Source of the DNA: Caprimulgus europaeus
Lineage: Eukaryota; Chordata; Aves; Caprimulgiformes; Caprimulgidae
DNA length: 64,000 bases
Reading direction: 5' to 3'
NCBI GenBank assembly: GCA_907165065.1
Contig: OU015529.1
Span: 8,667,054-8,731,053 of the forward strand
Below the pieces are notes generated by a model. The model had not been told where the DNA came from. It made no database searches and saw only the letters and a list, made by a program, of their open reading frames with translations. The position numbers were made by a program, and so were the translations under genes. Positions 11,401-21,420 of this stretch are shown in pieces; position 1 is the stretch's first letter; each line of letters opens with the position of its first letter.

Positions 11401-14400
11401 CCCCAAGCTTGTATCTTGAGGGCTGATTCAGCACAGAAAGAAAAAAAAAAAAAGCAGAAAAAATTATCTGACTTCTTTTTTATAGGATTGTGGAAAGCTG
11501 ATTATTTTTCTACTTTAAATAGCTTTGTACTCTGGCTATACAGTATGGATTTCAAAATTACTCTGTGCTGAATTGGATCCTTATTTTAGTGGCCCATGTC
11601 TCTGACCCACACTTTGCTCATCTTCCCTGTTGAAAGTAATTTATACTCCAGTGTGGCAGAGCACTACTGTGCTAATAAGAAAATACTATTGACAATTGTG
11701 ATAGATGCACCCACCTCTTAGCGCAGAAGAGAAACTGATTGTATTTTTACAGTCTGTATATTTCTCTGCTTATTTTTTTGTGTCCTGCTGTTGCAAAAGC
11801 AGGTTAGTTGCATAGTAAATCTCTCTAATCAACACAAGAGAAGAACAAAAAGAACAGCACCTCATTTGTTATAGCTACTTCAGAAGCGTGGTCATTTGAA
11901 GGATGTATTCTGGGAGATTTGTCTCTCTTCAGAAAGGCTTGTTAATATGGGCATAACTAACCAGGCATCCTGGGAGAGAACAAAGGCACACTCAGGAAAT
12001 TTAGCTGAAAAAACAGTCCACATAACAGATACTTATCGTAATGATACTTCTGGTGTGTCTCGCTGTAATGTCTAAGCGATATGTTCCATAAAGCACATAA
12101 GGCCCAAAGTGTGTAGCTAACAGAATGGGAGTGGTTTCTGAGTTTGGATGCTCACTCTGTGCCTGTTTACATTCAGATCCAATCCATTCAGTTCCCATTA
12201 CATGCTTCTCCTTCCCTCCCCTCCCTCCAAATGAAAGCTCACCTCTGTTTGGAGCTGTCCCCAGTCAGACCTTTTCCTTGCTGTGAGTAACACAGATATG
12301 CATGCTGTAGTGGATATATAAAAGTAGTGCTGGATGACAAGGCATAAATAATGTGTGTATGGACTCTGGGTGAGGTACCGCTGCAGTGTTTAATGCATTT
12401 ATTAACAATGGAGTGCTGTGATTTGTAGAAGCTGGATTCATAATTGCAGGAAAGCATTTCTGGGAATAAATTCAGGGCTATTCAGTGCAAAGGGTGGAGG
12501 CATAGAGATTTAGGGGGTGGGAAGCAGAGAGTTACTAGGTTTCGGGGGATCTTACAATGTTATTAGGTACAGGACAACACAAGACAAGATTAGGGTGTAT
12601 ATGAGCAAGGACATATAATTGACCTCATCTAGGAGCCGTTGGGATTGGAAGGAAACAAGGAGATCCACAGAGTCCTGTGTCTAGAGGAGAAATATCTCTA
12701 TAAGCAATATTCCGTTCTCTTTTCAGAAAACCACTAGGTCCTTTGCTGGCCCTGATTCTCCTTTCTGTTTAGGAAAGAAATAAGTAATATTCTGCTTCTG
12801 ATCATGATAGTCTTTTTCTTTTCTGGACAAGCAGTTGGTTTCTCTACCAGCCTTTGACTGAGTTCAACACTTTAACTCAGATATTAAAAGCTAAAAGTTG
12901 TAAACCCCAAAACAAGACTTACATGACTAACACAGGGTACTGCAGACCTCATCAGGAGGTATATGAATATGATTATCTCTAAATATCATCTGTTGCTTGT
13001 GCTACCACAGTGATAAGATTCTGTGTAAAAGCAGATGTTCGTTTTTACAGAATATAAAATCTTCAGTGAGTGCAAGGTTGTTTGGCAGCACAGAGGCAGC
13101 TTTGTCAGAGGAGCCCACATTACTGAATTACAGTTCCCCGCAAAGCCGGGGTGAATGTCAGCCCGTCTTACATAACTGTTTTACAGTCAGAGGCATGTCA
13201 CAGCTGAGTGTATAAGTCATTAGCAAATGCTATTTCACCTCAGTAGAAAAGATCTCATACCTCTTTCCATATGTTTAACCTCTAAGCTGCTTTTCTTTCA
13301 CTGTTTTTTAAAATTATTATTTTTATCAGCCCAGCCCTGCTTGTGGTTTTTTAATGATGAAATTCCCATAGATTTTTTTGTCACCAACTAAGAGCTTTAT
13401 AGTAAAATTAAAATATATATATAAGTTTGAAGACAGACTTATTAGCCATTTGTGTGTGCTATTTTGTTCCTGTGGAATTAAGTACTTCTAGCACCTTTGG
13501 AAGGTACATTCTTGCCTATATGTTAGGCATGTAGGAGACCTTAGATGGGGGTTAACAGTGAATCTTTGGCACCTTGCATAGAAAACAACTCTCATTTCCC
13601 AAATTTGTTGATGGTCTAGATATTTCCTGTCAGAATTGTCTGCAGCTGTACGTGATGGGCACACATTTCTATTGTTTAATCTTTACAGATAATGGAAGAT
13701 GTTGTAAGGTTAATATCTGATGGCTGAGGATATCCTTCATAATTCAAATACATGTCTCCCAGCCTGGATATATTTCCACGAAGGCTATCAGCATAACTTC
13801 CAAGCCCTGATTTTTTGACTCTAATAAGGTGTTCACTCACTGTAGCACAAATACAGCAGTTCTGTTACGTGTAGAGTCATTTCTGCCCAAGAGCAGCACA
13901 GGAAGAATTTTCCCTTAGGTTGTAATTACAGGACATACGCTTTCTATAGCACTCTCTTCAACACGTAGGTGGTTGTGGTTCTTTTTTTTTTCCCCATTAC
14001 TTGTGATTTAGTAATGCACTGTTGTATTATAGTAGTGCAGCCTATGCCAGCATTTCCATTATAACCTGTTTTTACAGGTTTATAACTCAACAGTAAAAAC
14101 GTACTCTTCCAATTTGAAACTTGGCATATAATATCTCATCTCATCCCAGCCTCAAAATGATAGTTTTTTCTTTCCTTCCCCTCCCCCACCAAAAGAGGTT
14201 GCATTTTTGCTGTATTTTTAAATGGAAGATATTGTCCTTTCTCTTTTGATACAAGAAAAACGTGCCTGTTTATTAAAATTACTTTTCAATTCTAAGAAAG
14301 GAGGACTTTATAAGAGAGGATGCATGGGAATAGGTGTTGTTGATGTTAGAATGACTACATTAAGTATATGGATACATAGAAGTATTACCTTCCAAATGAA

Positions 14401-15180
14401 AGCTAGGGAATATTGATCAAAATTATTGAAAAGCTTTTTTTTTATGTTGATTTTGTTTTTAGCTGTTGATTTTACCCTTAAAATAGTGTTCTCAGAAGTA
14501 AATACGTTTTAGCTGCTGCATTCTTGTTTGTCAGACTGAATGAAGTAAACGAAGACCTTACTGCCTATAGACAAAAAATTGGTATTTTTTCCTCTTTTCT
14601 TGTTTGAGAAACACAGTACAGAAATAACATAAATTCTAACTTTGGTGTTGGCACCAACTACCAAAAGCAGACTTGTAGTTAGCACAATGTTATGAATCCA
14701 GAGCAGGCATAGAGCAGCAAAGCACAATGTTTCCAATGGACAAATGCTTGTGTAAACTAGGAAATGTAGCACTGAATGACTAAGAAATACAAGGCTTGTA
14801 TGGTCCTTACCGTTTACACTGTCAAGACCTGAAGCTCTAAACCTGAGGCCTCCTATGAAGCCTCACATTCCAATTCAATGTAGTATAGGTGTTTAGGATA
14901 TAAGAAAATCAGAACTGAAATATAGTTTCTCCTCCTTTACCTGTCTCCTCAGAGCCATCCTTTTAGGAGTTGAAATCTGCCCAGTTGCCATTAACAGGAG
15001 TTTCCTAACTTCTGTGAATACCACTACCTCTGCGAGCATGGCAAGAAAGCTTCACTGTGTTTTTTCTTGTAGCAAATTTACTTCCAGGCATTTCTTTTTC
15101 TATTTAGATTCTTGAATTTATGCTTAGCATATCCACTTTAATGGTAGTAATTAGAAGAAAGAGTATGTAAGAGAGAGATT

Positions 15181-15963
15181 TCACGGAGGGTGTTTATTAA
15201 TGAATTCAGCTATTATTTTGTCATATATTTGAAAATTATCAACATATATACAATATGCATTCTTACTATAGCTAAACTGTCTTTTAAATCCCAATGGTTT
15301 TACTTTTTCAGTTGTCTCTAATATGTCTATTTTAAGTATAAAAGCATCATGAAAAGCAGGGAATGTGCTTCCTAATGAGAAGTTCATTTCCTCCATTTGG
15401 ATTCTAAGATCAGTAATTAGGTCGAAGACTCTTTTGTATCCATAGGCAGCACCAATGGCTCTTAGATATAAACTACAATAGCTGTACATGGAACTGAATT
15501 TTTTTAGGGTATAAAATTAGAATGCTCATCACTTCCTCACATCAGCTTTAGTCCAGTCAGTCTCTGCCAAAATCAGTGGGATTCTGCAGTGTGAAATGAA
15601 TGCAGCACTGTAAGATTCAGATCCTCATTTTTTGCAGGAAATAAATTGCAAGTCCAACAAAACTTCCAGGAAGTATCACACATGCCTGGTGCAGTCAGTA
15701 GTTTCAGTGGGTAAATCCAAGTCTTCTGTTATAAGACTCGATTGTACATTTAACACTGATAGCTCCTATAAGAGAATACTGTTTATATTTCTGGAATATG
15801 CAAAGAAAGAAATGATATTGAGAATCACTGAAGTACTTAAATCAACCACAGCACCATTTACTGAAAATATCTTCAGCACCATGGGGACTGCTATTGCTAT
15901 TATAGAAAAGCAGAAAATTCCCAGCCCAGTCATGTTCACTTGAGCAATGGAAATATTAAACAC
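15181..15963 (-). other. Pair of unassigned minus-strand reading frames
   Basis: Two minus-strand open frames lie close together. The first, 15963 to 15766 (65 codons), is rich in I, F, V and A and could form one or two membrane-spanning segments around GIFCFSIIAIAVPMVLKIF. The second, 15489 to 15181 (102 codons), is mixed polar and aromatic. The sequence between them is closed by stops in the frames I read. I recognise no family. No poly-A tail or target-site duplication was seen, so a retrocopy is not supported. It may be chance open sequence in AT-rich intronic DNA. Confidence 0.15.
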
Positions 15964-15999
15964 TTCATGATGAAGTGTGCACTAGACAGAGTGCACACT
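15962..15999. repeat. Compact palindrome plus hairpin
   Basis: An odd palindrome with 8-base arms around one central base (CACTTCAT, G, ATGAAGTG at 15961-15977) overlaps a perfect 10-bp inverted repeat. The hairpin arms are AGTGTGCACT (15974-15983) and AGTGCACACT (15990-15999), with the 6-base loop AGACAG. These arms are exact. Whether the structure has a role is unknown. Confidence 0.6.
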
Positions 16000-16758
16000 A
16001 TTGCTTTCTTTTTGTATGATGCTGCCACTAGAAACGTTTCTTGCTTGAGTCTGTGTGGAGGGAACACAGTAATAGCAACAGATGGATGCTTATCATAAAA
16101 CATGGCTGAAGATATAGCAGATTCAATTTTTTAGGCTTTGATATTCTAAAATATTCCTGCATTTAGTAATATTCCATGTATAATAAATGGTGAACACAAT
16201 GTAAATAAATTAAAATTCAATTTGACTTACAGGTATAATGTTAAGAGACATTAAATATTCTCTATGTAACTTCAGTGGCAACCATGCAATATATTAAAAA
16301 TATATTTGTATTTTCATAATAATACTTGTAGAAGTTGCAATAATCATTAAGCATATAATACTGCTGTGTTGTATATTTTCCTAAAACTGAGGAATATGAT
16401 AGCAGTTTTTAATATGCAGTGATATTATGGCAATTATGAACTCTTATAATTTCTTCTCATGAATATCCAGAACCATTTTTAAGGGGCCACAGAACTTAAT
16501 GTCTTCACTGCAGCTGATGGCAGTCATTGTAATTACTAAGTACCCATAGCTGACTGTTTGAAGTTTTGCTGTAAACTCAGATCAGAATGTGAATGTTATT
16601 GGAAAACATGCAGTTACATTTGGAGAGTTTATTTGTTAATCATGTGCAAATAGCTGTCAAAATTATAGGAGTGTGACAACCCATGTGAATTTATCTCATT
16701 GTTTTGTGCTGCTGTATGTATAAATTTTACAGGGAATAAATTTTGCCTTTGTTCATAG

Positions 16759-16815
16759 GCACAGAAGAAGCGGAAATCCAATGAATCTGTAGATACAGAG
16801 CTCTGTCTTAATGAG
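16759..16815 (+). CDS. GFRA1: GFRA1 penultimate coding exon (57 bases, C-terminal tail)
   Basis: This exon encodes 19 residues of the membrane-proximal tail of GDNF family receptor alpha-1, the GPI-linked co-receptor that binds GDNF and presents it to the RET tyrosine kinase. The sequence shows a pyrimidine-rich tract ending TTCATAG, 57 open bases, then the donor GTAAGA. Phase-0 translation begins AQKKRKSNES and ends ELCLNE. As I remember the human protein, the tail after the cysteine-rich domains runs AQKLKSNVSGNTHLC, which shares AQK, the K-S-N core and the L-C pair at matching spacing. The next exon continues in the same frame. The exon length is a multiple of three and both boundaries are phase 0, so skipping it would preserve the frame. 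GFRA2 has a different tail, as I recall. An avian GFRA4-type paralogue is less likely because the downstream UTR also resembles GFRA1. Confidence 0.86.
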
Positions 16816-17664
16816 GTAAGAGTGTGGATCCTGTATATTTCACAGCACAGGTGGCTCCCCATGATATAAAATGTTCAAAGGCTGTCAAGATTATAAATGG
16901 CCTACCTCACATTAAAGTCTTGTTAGTATTGTTATAAGTGGATAACATCATGTATTAAAGAATGATCTTACTCAGAAATCTGGAGCTGGGCTCAAAGTGG
17001 CCTCTTCTGGCTTCATATTTTAATAGCTGTGTAGGACATGCTTAGGCAGAGCCCATGGTAATTACCATTGCACCTAGTGAGTATAATTAGTTAATAATCT
17101 GCAGGAACACAAGATGATATGGCTTTTAACAAATACATACAACTATACTGGACATCATCCTGTAGCTAACAAAAGTGACCAATTTAGGGCATGAGATAAT
17201 GTTCACATCAGGAGATGTGATGCTTCGACATCAGGAGACGGATTGACAGCCCCAAGAGACATGAACCTCCCAGTGCTGTTTGAGTAGTCTGCTCTGCCTG
17301 ACCTCCAAGGCCTCCTTTCAGATGTAAACATTACATCAGTTTCCATGTCTATCAGTCCATATCCTTTGTACCGAGTCTCTCAGGAAACTTAATAATTAGT
17401 TGATGTACATAAATTAATTTTTACAATATGGAAGAGACCGTATCTTTCAAATTCTCCTTCATCAGTCCAAATTTGCACAGTTCTTCTAAACAATGACAGC
17501 CCTATAGCCCATTCCTAATTCTTTAGATTCTAGTAAGAGTTTCCTGTAGATACTAGAATGAAGCCTAATATCATGTGAGGGAACAATGCAGTAACGTTAA
17601 CAGATCTGTTGGCATCTTGTGCTGGCTATAAGAGTTTTCACTAGAAGGCCCTAGTGACTGTAGC

Positions 17665-17830
17665 TTACCATAAGAACTGCTGGTCCATCTTATCCCATAT
17701 TCTGTCTGTGACAGTTTCCAAACAGCAGATGCCCAGGGCTGAGTGTAAGAAAGCATATTGTGATAATTCCCCCAGTGCCTCTACTAGCTCCATCAGTTTA
17801 CGTCTCAAGGCCTTCCAGTTAGCCAGTCCT
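17665..17830 (-). mobile_element. Ancient CR1/L3-like relic
   Basis: The plus-strand text contains 'CTGGTCCATCTTATCCCATA', 'TCTGTCTGTGACAGT', 'AAACAGCAGATGCCCAGGG' and 'GAGTGTAAGAAAGCATAT' in that order. I recall this as the reverse complement of an old amniote CR1-type repeat ('ggtccatctagcccagtatcctgtc...'). It is strongly diverged and its ends are uncertain. Family assignment is from memory and not from a search. Confidence 0.5.
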
Positions 17831-18019
17831 ACCAGGTGATAGCAAAGTGAAGGAATGGCACAGAGAATATCCGTGAATGCCTCCCTGGCTCTGCAGACAG
17901 TCATTCCTGTGGAAACTGCTGCTCTATTCTCATTCTTGGTATCTGTTCTCCTGGGTAATTCTAGCTTGTACCTTGACCCATCACCTCTCCTGAGCGTGTG
18001 GAAGCTTGTCCCGTCTGTA

Positions 18020-18097
18020 GGGTCTGGGCAACTTGGCATAGTTGGACTTAATGACCTGAGAGGACTCTTCTAGGCTAAATTGTTCTGGTTCTCTGAT
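18020..18097 (+). mobile_element. CR1 3'-tail relic
   Basis: The words 'GTTGGACTTAATGACCTGAG', 'AGGACTCTTCTAGGCTAAAT' and 'TTCTGGTTCTCTGATT' follow the pattern of a CR1 3' end (GGACTNGATGACCT..AGGTCCCTTCCAA..ATTCTNTGATT) in plus orientation. The copy is short and diverged. A 15-base poly-T run follows at 18111. Confidence 0.5.
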
Positions 18098-18110
18098 TAT
18101 ACCTGTTTGA

Positions 18111-18125
18111 TTTTTTTTTTTTTTT
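18111..18125 (+). repeat. Poly-T tract
   Basis: A run of 15 T lies in the last GFRA1 intron just after the CR1-like tail. It is simple homopolymer sequence. Confidence 0.85.
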
Positions 18126-18788
18126 AAATGATGATGGTAAGCAATAAGAAATATTCCTGTTGCACCTCCTCTGTAAATAGCTCACTATAATCTGCTAATC
18201 TGTACTTGCATATTCATACTGTTTAATTATTTTTAGCAAAGAAGACAAGGAATGTAAATGATGCAGCAATTAAGGGAAAAAAGGCTTGAGAAAGATAATT
18301 TTTCTTAAGTTAGAAACCTCTGTCTTTTCTGATCCCATGAATTAAATTTTATCTGTTGTTATCCAGAAGTAACTTGTTATTAAACAAACTTGTTCTGTTG
18401 ACTGTGCAGAAGTTGCAGTTTTTCTGTGGATCCTGCATTTCCTTTTTAAAATAAACTGGCATGTTAAACACAAATCAGTAAAAAAATTGCCATACTTAAG
18501 GATAGGTTTACATGTAGAACCACTGCTAAAGTAGGGATTTTTTAATACTTCTTTTTTTAAAAAATTGTGTTGTACTGCTGTTTTTATCTTTTTAAACTAA
18601 ACTTTAAAATACTGTCATTTTAACATCTGGTTTTGTGCCTTTTGTATCTTTCATTCCGTGACAGTGATATATAGGTAACAGCGAAGGGTGAGACATGAAC
18701 AGATAAAAGATTAATTTCATGATGTAGATTTAAGTATTTTGCAATGAAAATGTGTAATGGTGACCAAGGAAAGTATTGTGTCTTGCAG

Positions 18789-18950
18789 AATGCTATTGGG
18801 AATGGCAACACAGCAGGAGTCTCCACCAGTCACATATCTTCGGAGAATTCGCTTGCTCGTCCTACAAGCTTCTATCTAAGCACACCGCTCACTCTGATGC
18901 CACTTGCACTCTCACTCTGTTTGTTCCTAAGCTCATCAGTCGTCTTGTAG
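18789..18950 (+). CDS. GFRA1: GFRA1 terminal coding exon with GPI-attachment signal
   Basis: This exon encodes the last 53 residues of GDNF family receptor alpha-1. It starts after GTCTTGCAG with NAIGNGNTAG and ends SSSVVL followed by TAG at 18948-18950. Residues 12-26 are hydrophilic and rich in Ser and small residues (STSHISSENSLARP). The final 20 or so residues are a hydrophobic stretch (LTLMPLALSLCLFLSSSVVL) with no cytoplasmic tail. That layout is the classic GPI-anchor signal; cleavage probably falls in the SSENS region, but the exact site cannot be fixed by eye. The human protein, as I remember it, has a matching order: Asn-Gly, a Ser-rich SSHIT segment, then a Leu/Val-rich end. The frame joins the preceding exon without shift. 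The primary sequence of the tail is diverged from mammals, which is expected because such signals conserve hydrophobicity more than residues. Confidence 0.87.
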   Translation, partial: NAIGNGNTAGVSTSHISSENSLARPTSFYLSTPLTLMPLALSLCLFLSSSVVL

Positions 18951-19838
18951 CTGCATTACAAAAGGACGTGTTTAAACAAAAAACAAACACCAATAAAAAT
19001 CTGTTTCCTGTCCTCTGTTGTTTATCTGGAATTCCAGGTCTGGGAGCTAAGCTGAGGCACTCCTGCTAGAACAGTTTCAGTCAGCTGGAATTGGTTTTTT
19101 CTTCTCTCTAAAAAAGCTTCTTGTGATCTTTAGAGGCTTTGTGAAATACTTGGTGCAGTGCTACATTCCAAACCCAAAAGGCTTTTGGGCATGCAGTGTT
19201 TTAAAGAGACAGTGTATAAATTTGCCTGTAAAGCGACCTGGTTGGATTATTTTAATAATAATTATTTTAATTCCGGCTTTTACCTGAGGAGGATGGCAGT
19301 TTTCTTAAGATCCTGTTTATCTCATTGAATGGTTTTAGTTTCCAAACTGATTGAACTTCAGACTATCAAGGATGCCAGGCTTTTGTCTAACAGTGAATGT
19401 TCTCCCAGAGAGTGGACTTTATGAAACTTCTTCATTTGATAAATTGCTACTGATGTTAAACTCTTTCAGTGTATTAGCATTTTCCTCTTTAAATGTTTAT
19501 GTACTGTAAGTAATTCTGCATTCCCTGCTGAGAAGCCATTATATTTCGCATACAGGTATAATGTACGTCTTTCAGTTAAATTCTCACAAAAATAGAGTGT
19601 GGCATAGAACTTTCTAACAGTACATTTATCTTTTAATTATAATCATCTAGCCTTAACAAAGGTGAAGATTCTTTAAATTAACAAGAAGCAGCCATTGTGA
19701 AAGCTTGACAAAAATACATTTCTTGAAATTTGAGGATGAGCAGTAGAAACAAATTCACTACAGGGTTTCAGCTGTACAGTCTGTGGTCTTCTATGCTTCC
19801 ATTGTGATGATATAGTCCAGTTACTATACTGTTTGTTT

Positions 19839-19844
19839 AATAAA
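19839..19844 (+). terminator. GFRA1: Candidate proximal poly(A) signal
   Basis: A canonical AATAAA occurs about 0.9 kb after the stop codon. T-rich sequence with GTGCAGTTTATTTGCTC follows within 15-30 bases and could serve as a downstream element. An earlier AATAAA at 18992 is only about 40 bases past the stop and lies in sequence that appears conserved on both sides, so it is less likely to be used. Confidence 0.35.
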
Positions 19845-21169
19845 AGATGACGTGCAGTTTATTTGCTCTACTAAAGCAGTATTATCTTTTTATACATAGC
19901 TGATAATGTCAGCTCAAAACATTACAGCAACTTCATGCCTTACTTCTCTTATCACAGCATTATAGAGGGAAAAGAGGTAGTAGGATATCATTTAAACTGT
20001 GTTTTATTTCTTAGACTGCTAAAATCAACACAAAAGCATGGTTGATCCAATTACAAGGCAACGTCATGCGCAGTCACCCATGACAGGCTTTTCTCACCCT
20101 GGTAGTTGTTGCTACAGACCTTGGCAATGGTGACATGATGAACTGTTTGCAAGATCAGTTCCATAATATTACCGGGATATGTGATTTGATTGTCTTGGTT
20201 TTCATTCAGTGACATTGACAGCCTGTGCTGGCTCGTGGTGATTTTACATGGTATCTAAAAGGAGTTCTTTAAAGCTTTAGATGTGATCAAATAGGCAGCA
20301 TTTCTCCTAGGGGCTGTCTTTATTCCTTACTGTGATGGCTTGTTGACTGTTACAAGCAGTTATGTCTCAATGATCAACAGTAATCAGGTTTTGTTTCCAC
20401 TGAAAGTAGAAGATAACTTCGCCAAGCAAGGAGTTCATCGTGTTGAATTTACAGATTCACATGGAGACTTACACAATTATGCCCAGGCCTACTCTGAAAT
20501 GTCCCGATCAGTTATTTGCAATACAACTATAAAGTCAAATTACTGTTTATAAGCTGCAATGAAGTTTGGGAGTGTGCAAAATACACATCTTACTAAGAGA
20601 TTATTAAACCTATTGAAAAATTCATCTTTTGAGCTTTTTCTTAGCTAATAATAAACACTTTCATAAATTCTGAAATTCACTTATGTACTCTTGATTATGG
20701 TCACATAATATAGGTTTCAAAGCACTGTGCCAGTGATAGAATTCTAGGATAATCTGTGCCACTGAACATAACAAATTAGACAATATTACTCTTTAATTCT
20801 GTGCTGATAAGAAACTGCAAATTACTTTCAAAGGCATCAGAGCTGCTTTTGGAAAAGAAATATATAGCACATCATTACCAGCAAAGCCCATGTGGTTCCT
20901 GTTGCTCTTCTTGTAGGAGCTAATCAAATTATTGAAACCTAGTAAAAACAGAAAAAATATTATGAGATTCATGATTTAAAAAATAAATCAAATTATTTTA
21001 TGTCAAAAGGAGTTGATAGTAAAACCTATTGAAATGCAAATGAACATAGCATTATAATTCCAAAGTCTGACATTATCCAATTAAAAATATTTTCAAAACA
21101 AATTCATAAACATTACAATCATTAAATTAATCTTTGATCCACGAAGCTTTCTTTAAAATATCATTTGTA

Positions 21170-21420
21170 TTCAGCACGGTAAACATTTTAAGCAGTATCG
21201 GGAATTTTAATAACCTCCCAGTATAGTACATACTTTCTGAAGGTTTTTTACATTTGGTTTGATTACAGTACCGCTATTACATTTAATACCAATTATTAGA
21301 GCTTTGACACTGAATAAAAGCTATTGATCACATACTGTAAACAACAACCTAATTAGGTTCTGATTAGAAAAGAAATTGCTAGTTATCTGATTCAATGAGA
21401 GTTACCTTTGGAAGTACAAT
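21170..21420. promoter_or_regulatory. AT-rich block with homeodomain-type palindrome (candidate conserved element)
   Basis: This block is dense in TAAT/ATTA words and contains the perfect 14-base palindrome AACCTAATTAGGTT at 21346-21359, which has a TAATTA-type core, followed closely by CTGATTAG. Homeodomain factors generally bind such cores. The block lacks repeats and open frames. It lies within the possible long GFRA1 3' UTR or just past the gene. Function is inference from motif content only; AT-rich DNA produces such words by chance. Confidence 0.25.

Larger units (their letters stand above)
1..16758 (+). other. GFRA1: GFRA1 intron (3' part; 5' end outside window)
   Basis: This stretch precedes the 57-base GFRA1 exon and is read as its upstream intron. 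The preceding exon should end with the segment just before Ala-Gln-Lys in the receptor tail. I looked for it on the plus strand and did not find it, so the intron is at least 16.7 kb here. The sequence is AT-rich and mostly featureless. It contains homopolymer runs, one old CR1 fragment, a POU-octamer tandem duplication and a few short direct repeats, listed separately. Open reading frames in it, including one of 167 codons at 4770-5273, have no recognisable domain. The intron ends with a pyrimidine-rich tract and TAG at 16756-16758. The assignment is inference from the downstream exon. Confidence 0.75.
16816..18788 (+). other. GFRA1: Last GFRA1 intron
   Basis: This 1973-base intron separates the two recognised coding exons. 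It starts GTAAGAGTG and ends GTGTCTTGCAG, both standard splice sites. It contains two old CR1-like relics (about 17665-18097) and a poly-T run. Open frames inside it, such as one of 124 codons on the minus strand at 17665-18039, overlap the relic repeats and are not considered genes. Confidence 0.8.

Noticed and set aside
15620-15720. Possible exon after TTTTTTGCAG at 15638
   Set aside because: The acceptor is plausible, but the translation does not match any GFRA1 segment and no clear donor with conserved context follows.
17665-18039. 124-codon minus-strand frame
   Set aside because: It overlaps CR1-type relics and the last GFRA1 intron. The translation has no domain and is a repeat-derived shadow.
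18776-19069. 97-codon plus-strand frame overlapping the terminal GFRA1 exon
   Set aside because: It is in a different frame from the exon, crosses the stop codon of the real frame and runs into the UTR. It is a shadow frame.
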